5,600 nucleotides of DNA from an uncultured Rhodospirillales bacterium (lineage in GTDB: Bacteria > Pseudomonadota > Alphaproteobacteria > CACIAM-22H2): positions 1 to 5,600 of the forward strand of contig CALANV010000051.1 of the NCBI GenBank assembly GCA_937926175.1. The letters are read 5' to 3'. The position numbers and the translations under genes are program-made. Shown here piece after piece: positions 5,031 to 5,600 of this stretch. Below the pieces are notes generated by a model. The model ran no database searches, was not told where the DNA came from, and was given only the letters and a program-made list of their open reading frames with translations. Position 1 is the stretch's first letter. Every line of letters starts with the position of its first letter.

Positions 5031-5600
5031 CCGCCGTCCCAGCTTTGCCGACCGGGTCAACGCCACCGTCGATCGGGCGCTCACCGCCGATCAGGCGACG
5101 CGGCCGGCCCGCGACTATCTGGGCGGCTCCCGCCTTGGACACGGCTGTGAGCGCGCTCTGCAATTCGAGTTCGCGGGCGCACCGAAGGATGAGGGTCAGG
5201 AGTTTTCCGGCCAAACGCTGCGGATCTTCGAGATCGGACACGCGCTCGAAGATCTTGCCATCGGCTGGCTGCGCGGCGCCGGGTTCGACCTCTATACCCG
5301 CAAGGGCAACCGTGCGGACGGCGGGCAATTCGGCTTCTCGGTCGCTGGTGGCCGCATCCGCGGTCATGTCGATGGGATCATCGCCGCCGCACCCCAGCTG
5401 CTGGGCATCGGCGTTCCCGCGCTCTGGGAATGCAAGACGATGAATGCCAGGAACTGGCGCGAGACCGTGGCCAAGGGCGTGGTTGTCGCGAAGCCCGTCT
5501 ACGCGTCCCAGATCGCTCTCTACCAGGCCTACATGGAGGCGCAGGTCCCCGGCATCTCCGACAATCCCGCGCTCTTCACCGCCATCAACAAGGACACCGC
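5017..5600 (+). CDS. PD-(D/E)XK nuclease (RecB/Cas4/lambda-exonuclease-like), 3' end missing
   Basis: The visible 194 residues carry the full nuclease core, so the protein probably degrades or resects DNA ends for the recombination genes upstream. GGSRLGHGCER (36-46) is the N-terminal signature seen in many phage nucleases of this class. GHALE at 74-78 supplies the first acidic residue (E78). RGHVDG at 115-120 supplies D119, ECK at 138-140 supplies E138 and K140, and QIALY at 165-169 is the following Q-x3-Y helix. The arrangement E ... D ... ExK ... QxxxY is diagnostic. The reading frame is still open at base 5600, so the C-terminus is unseen. C44 is present, but whether a Cas4/AddB-type iron-sulphur cluster exists cannot be judged without the C-terminal cysteines. 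The start overlaps the HNH gene by 14 bases and has a strong ribosome site. Confidence 0.88.
   Translation, partial: MLDYNRRPSFADRVNATVDRALTADQATRPARDYLGGSRLGHGCERALQFEFAGAPKDEGQEFSGQTLRIFEIGHALEDLAIGWLRGAGFDLYTRKGNRADGGQFGFSVAGGRIRGHVDGIIAAAPQLLGIGVPALWECKTMNARNWRETVAKGVVVAKPVYASQIALYQAYMEAQVPGISDNPALFTAINKDT
5223..5254. repeat. 10-bp inverted repeat over nuclease motif I
   Basis: GATCTTCGAG (5223-5232) pairs exactly with CTCGAAGATC (5245-5254) around a 12-base loop. It lies on codons for IFEIGHALED, the first catalytic motif of the nuclease. The FE and LE codons pair naturally, so it may be a coding coincidence. Confidence 0.45.

Noticed and set aside
4865..5443. + strand open frame (192 codons) across the HNH and nuclease genes
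   Set aside because: It is Arg/Ser/Ala-rich and out of frame with both genes, each of which carries full metal or catalytic motifs.
2515..5600. Helicase plus HNH plus PD-(D/E)XK nuclease read as an anti-phage defence island
   Set aside because: The proteins are coupled with an excisionase-like protein, Sak4-like ATPase and SSB-like protein, which fits a phage replication/recombination module. No defence-specific sensor, toxin or modification gene is seen.

Overview
The window is a densely packed, single-strand gene block from a GC-rich genome. Codons mostly end in G or C, every convincing gene is on the + strand, and neighbouring genes overlap by 1 to 14 bases or are separated by at most 17. 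The gene types (small winged-helix DNA-binding protein, Sak4-type recombinase, SSB-like protein, superfamily 2 helicase, zinc-finger protein, HNH protein, PD-(D/E)XK nuclease) point to the early replication/recombination module of a tailed phage or prophage. The codon bias and protein style suggest an alphaproteobacterial host such as Rhodobacterales, Hyphomicrobiales or a relative. The host is an inference; no host gene is present to confirm it.

Layout: 4-225 is a MerR/excisionase-like winged helix protein. 225-713 and 710-1006 are two unrecognised proteins translationally coupled to it. 1006-1893 is a RecA-fold P-loop ATPase of the Sak4 / AAA_24 type. 1911-2507 is a candidate OB-fold single-strand binding protein with a disordered Pro/Gln-rich tail. 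2515-4218 is a DEAH-type superfamily 2 helicase with a zinc ribbon and an extra C-terminal domain. 4222-4632 is a small four-cysteine protein (possibly DUF6511) that ends in an SSB-like acidic tip. 4632-5030 is an HNH-type zinc protein with noticeably different codon use. 5017 to the right edge is a PD-(D/E)XK nuclease cut off by the end of the window.

As a set the genes read as a phage recombination kit. The nuclease would resect DNA ends, the SSB-like protein would coat single strands, the Sak4-like ATPase would anneal them, and the helicase would open or remodel forks. No promoter, intrinsic terminator, tRNA, CRISPR array, IS element or att site is visible, and there is no gene-free stretch longer than 17 bases. 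The whole window looks like the interior of one transcript.

The most notable non-gene signal is a perfect 13-bp inverted repeat with a 9-base loop at 2541-2575, 26 bases downstream of the helicase start codon. Other points worth a second look are the acidic C-terminal tip on the 4222 protein, the start-codon conflict at 4215/4222, and the divergent codon use of the HNH gene. I do not see clear evidence of a wholly new system.
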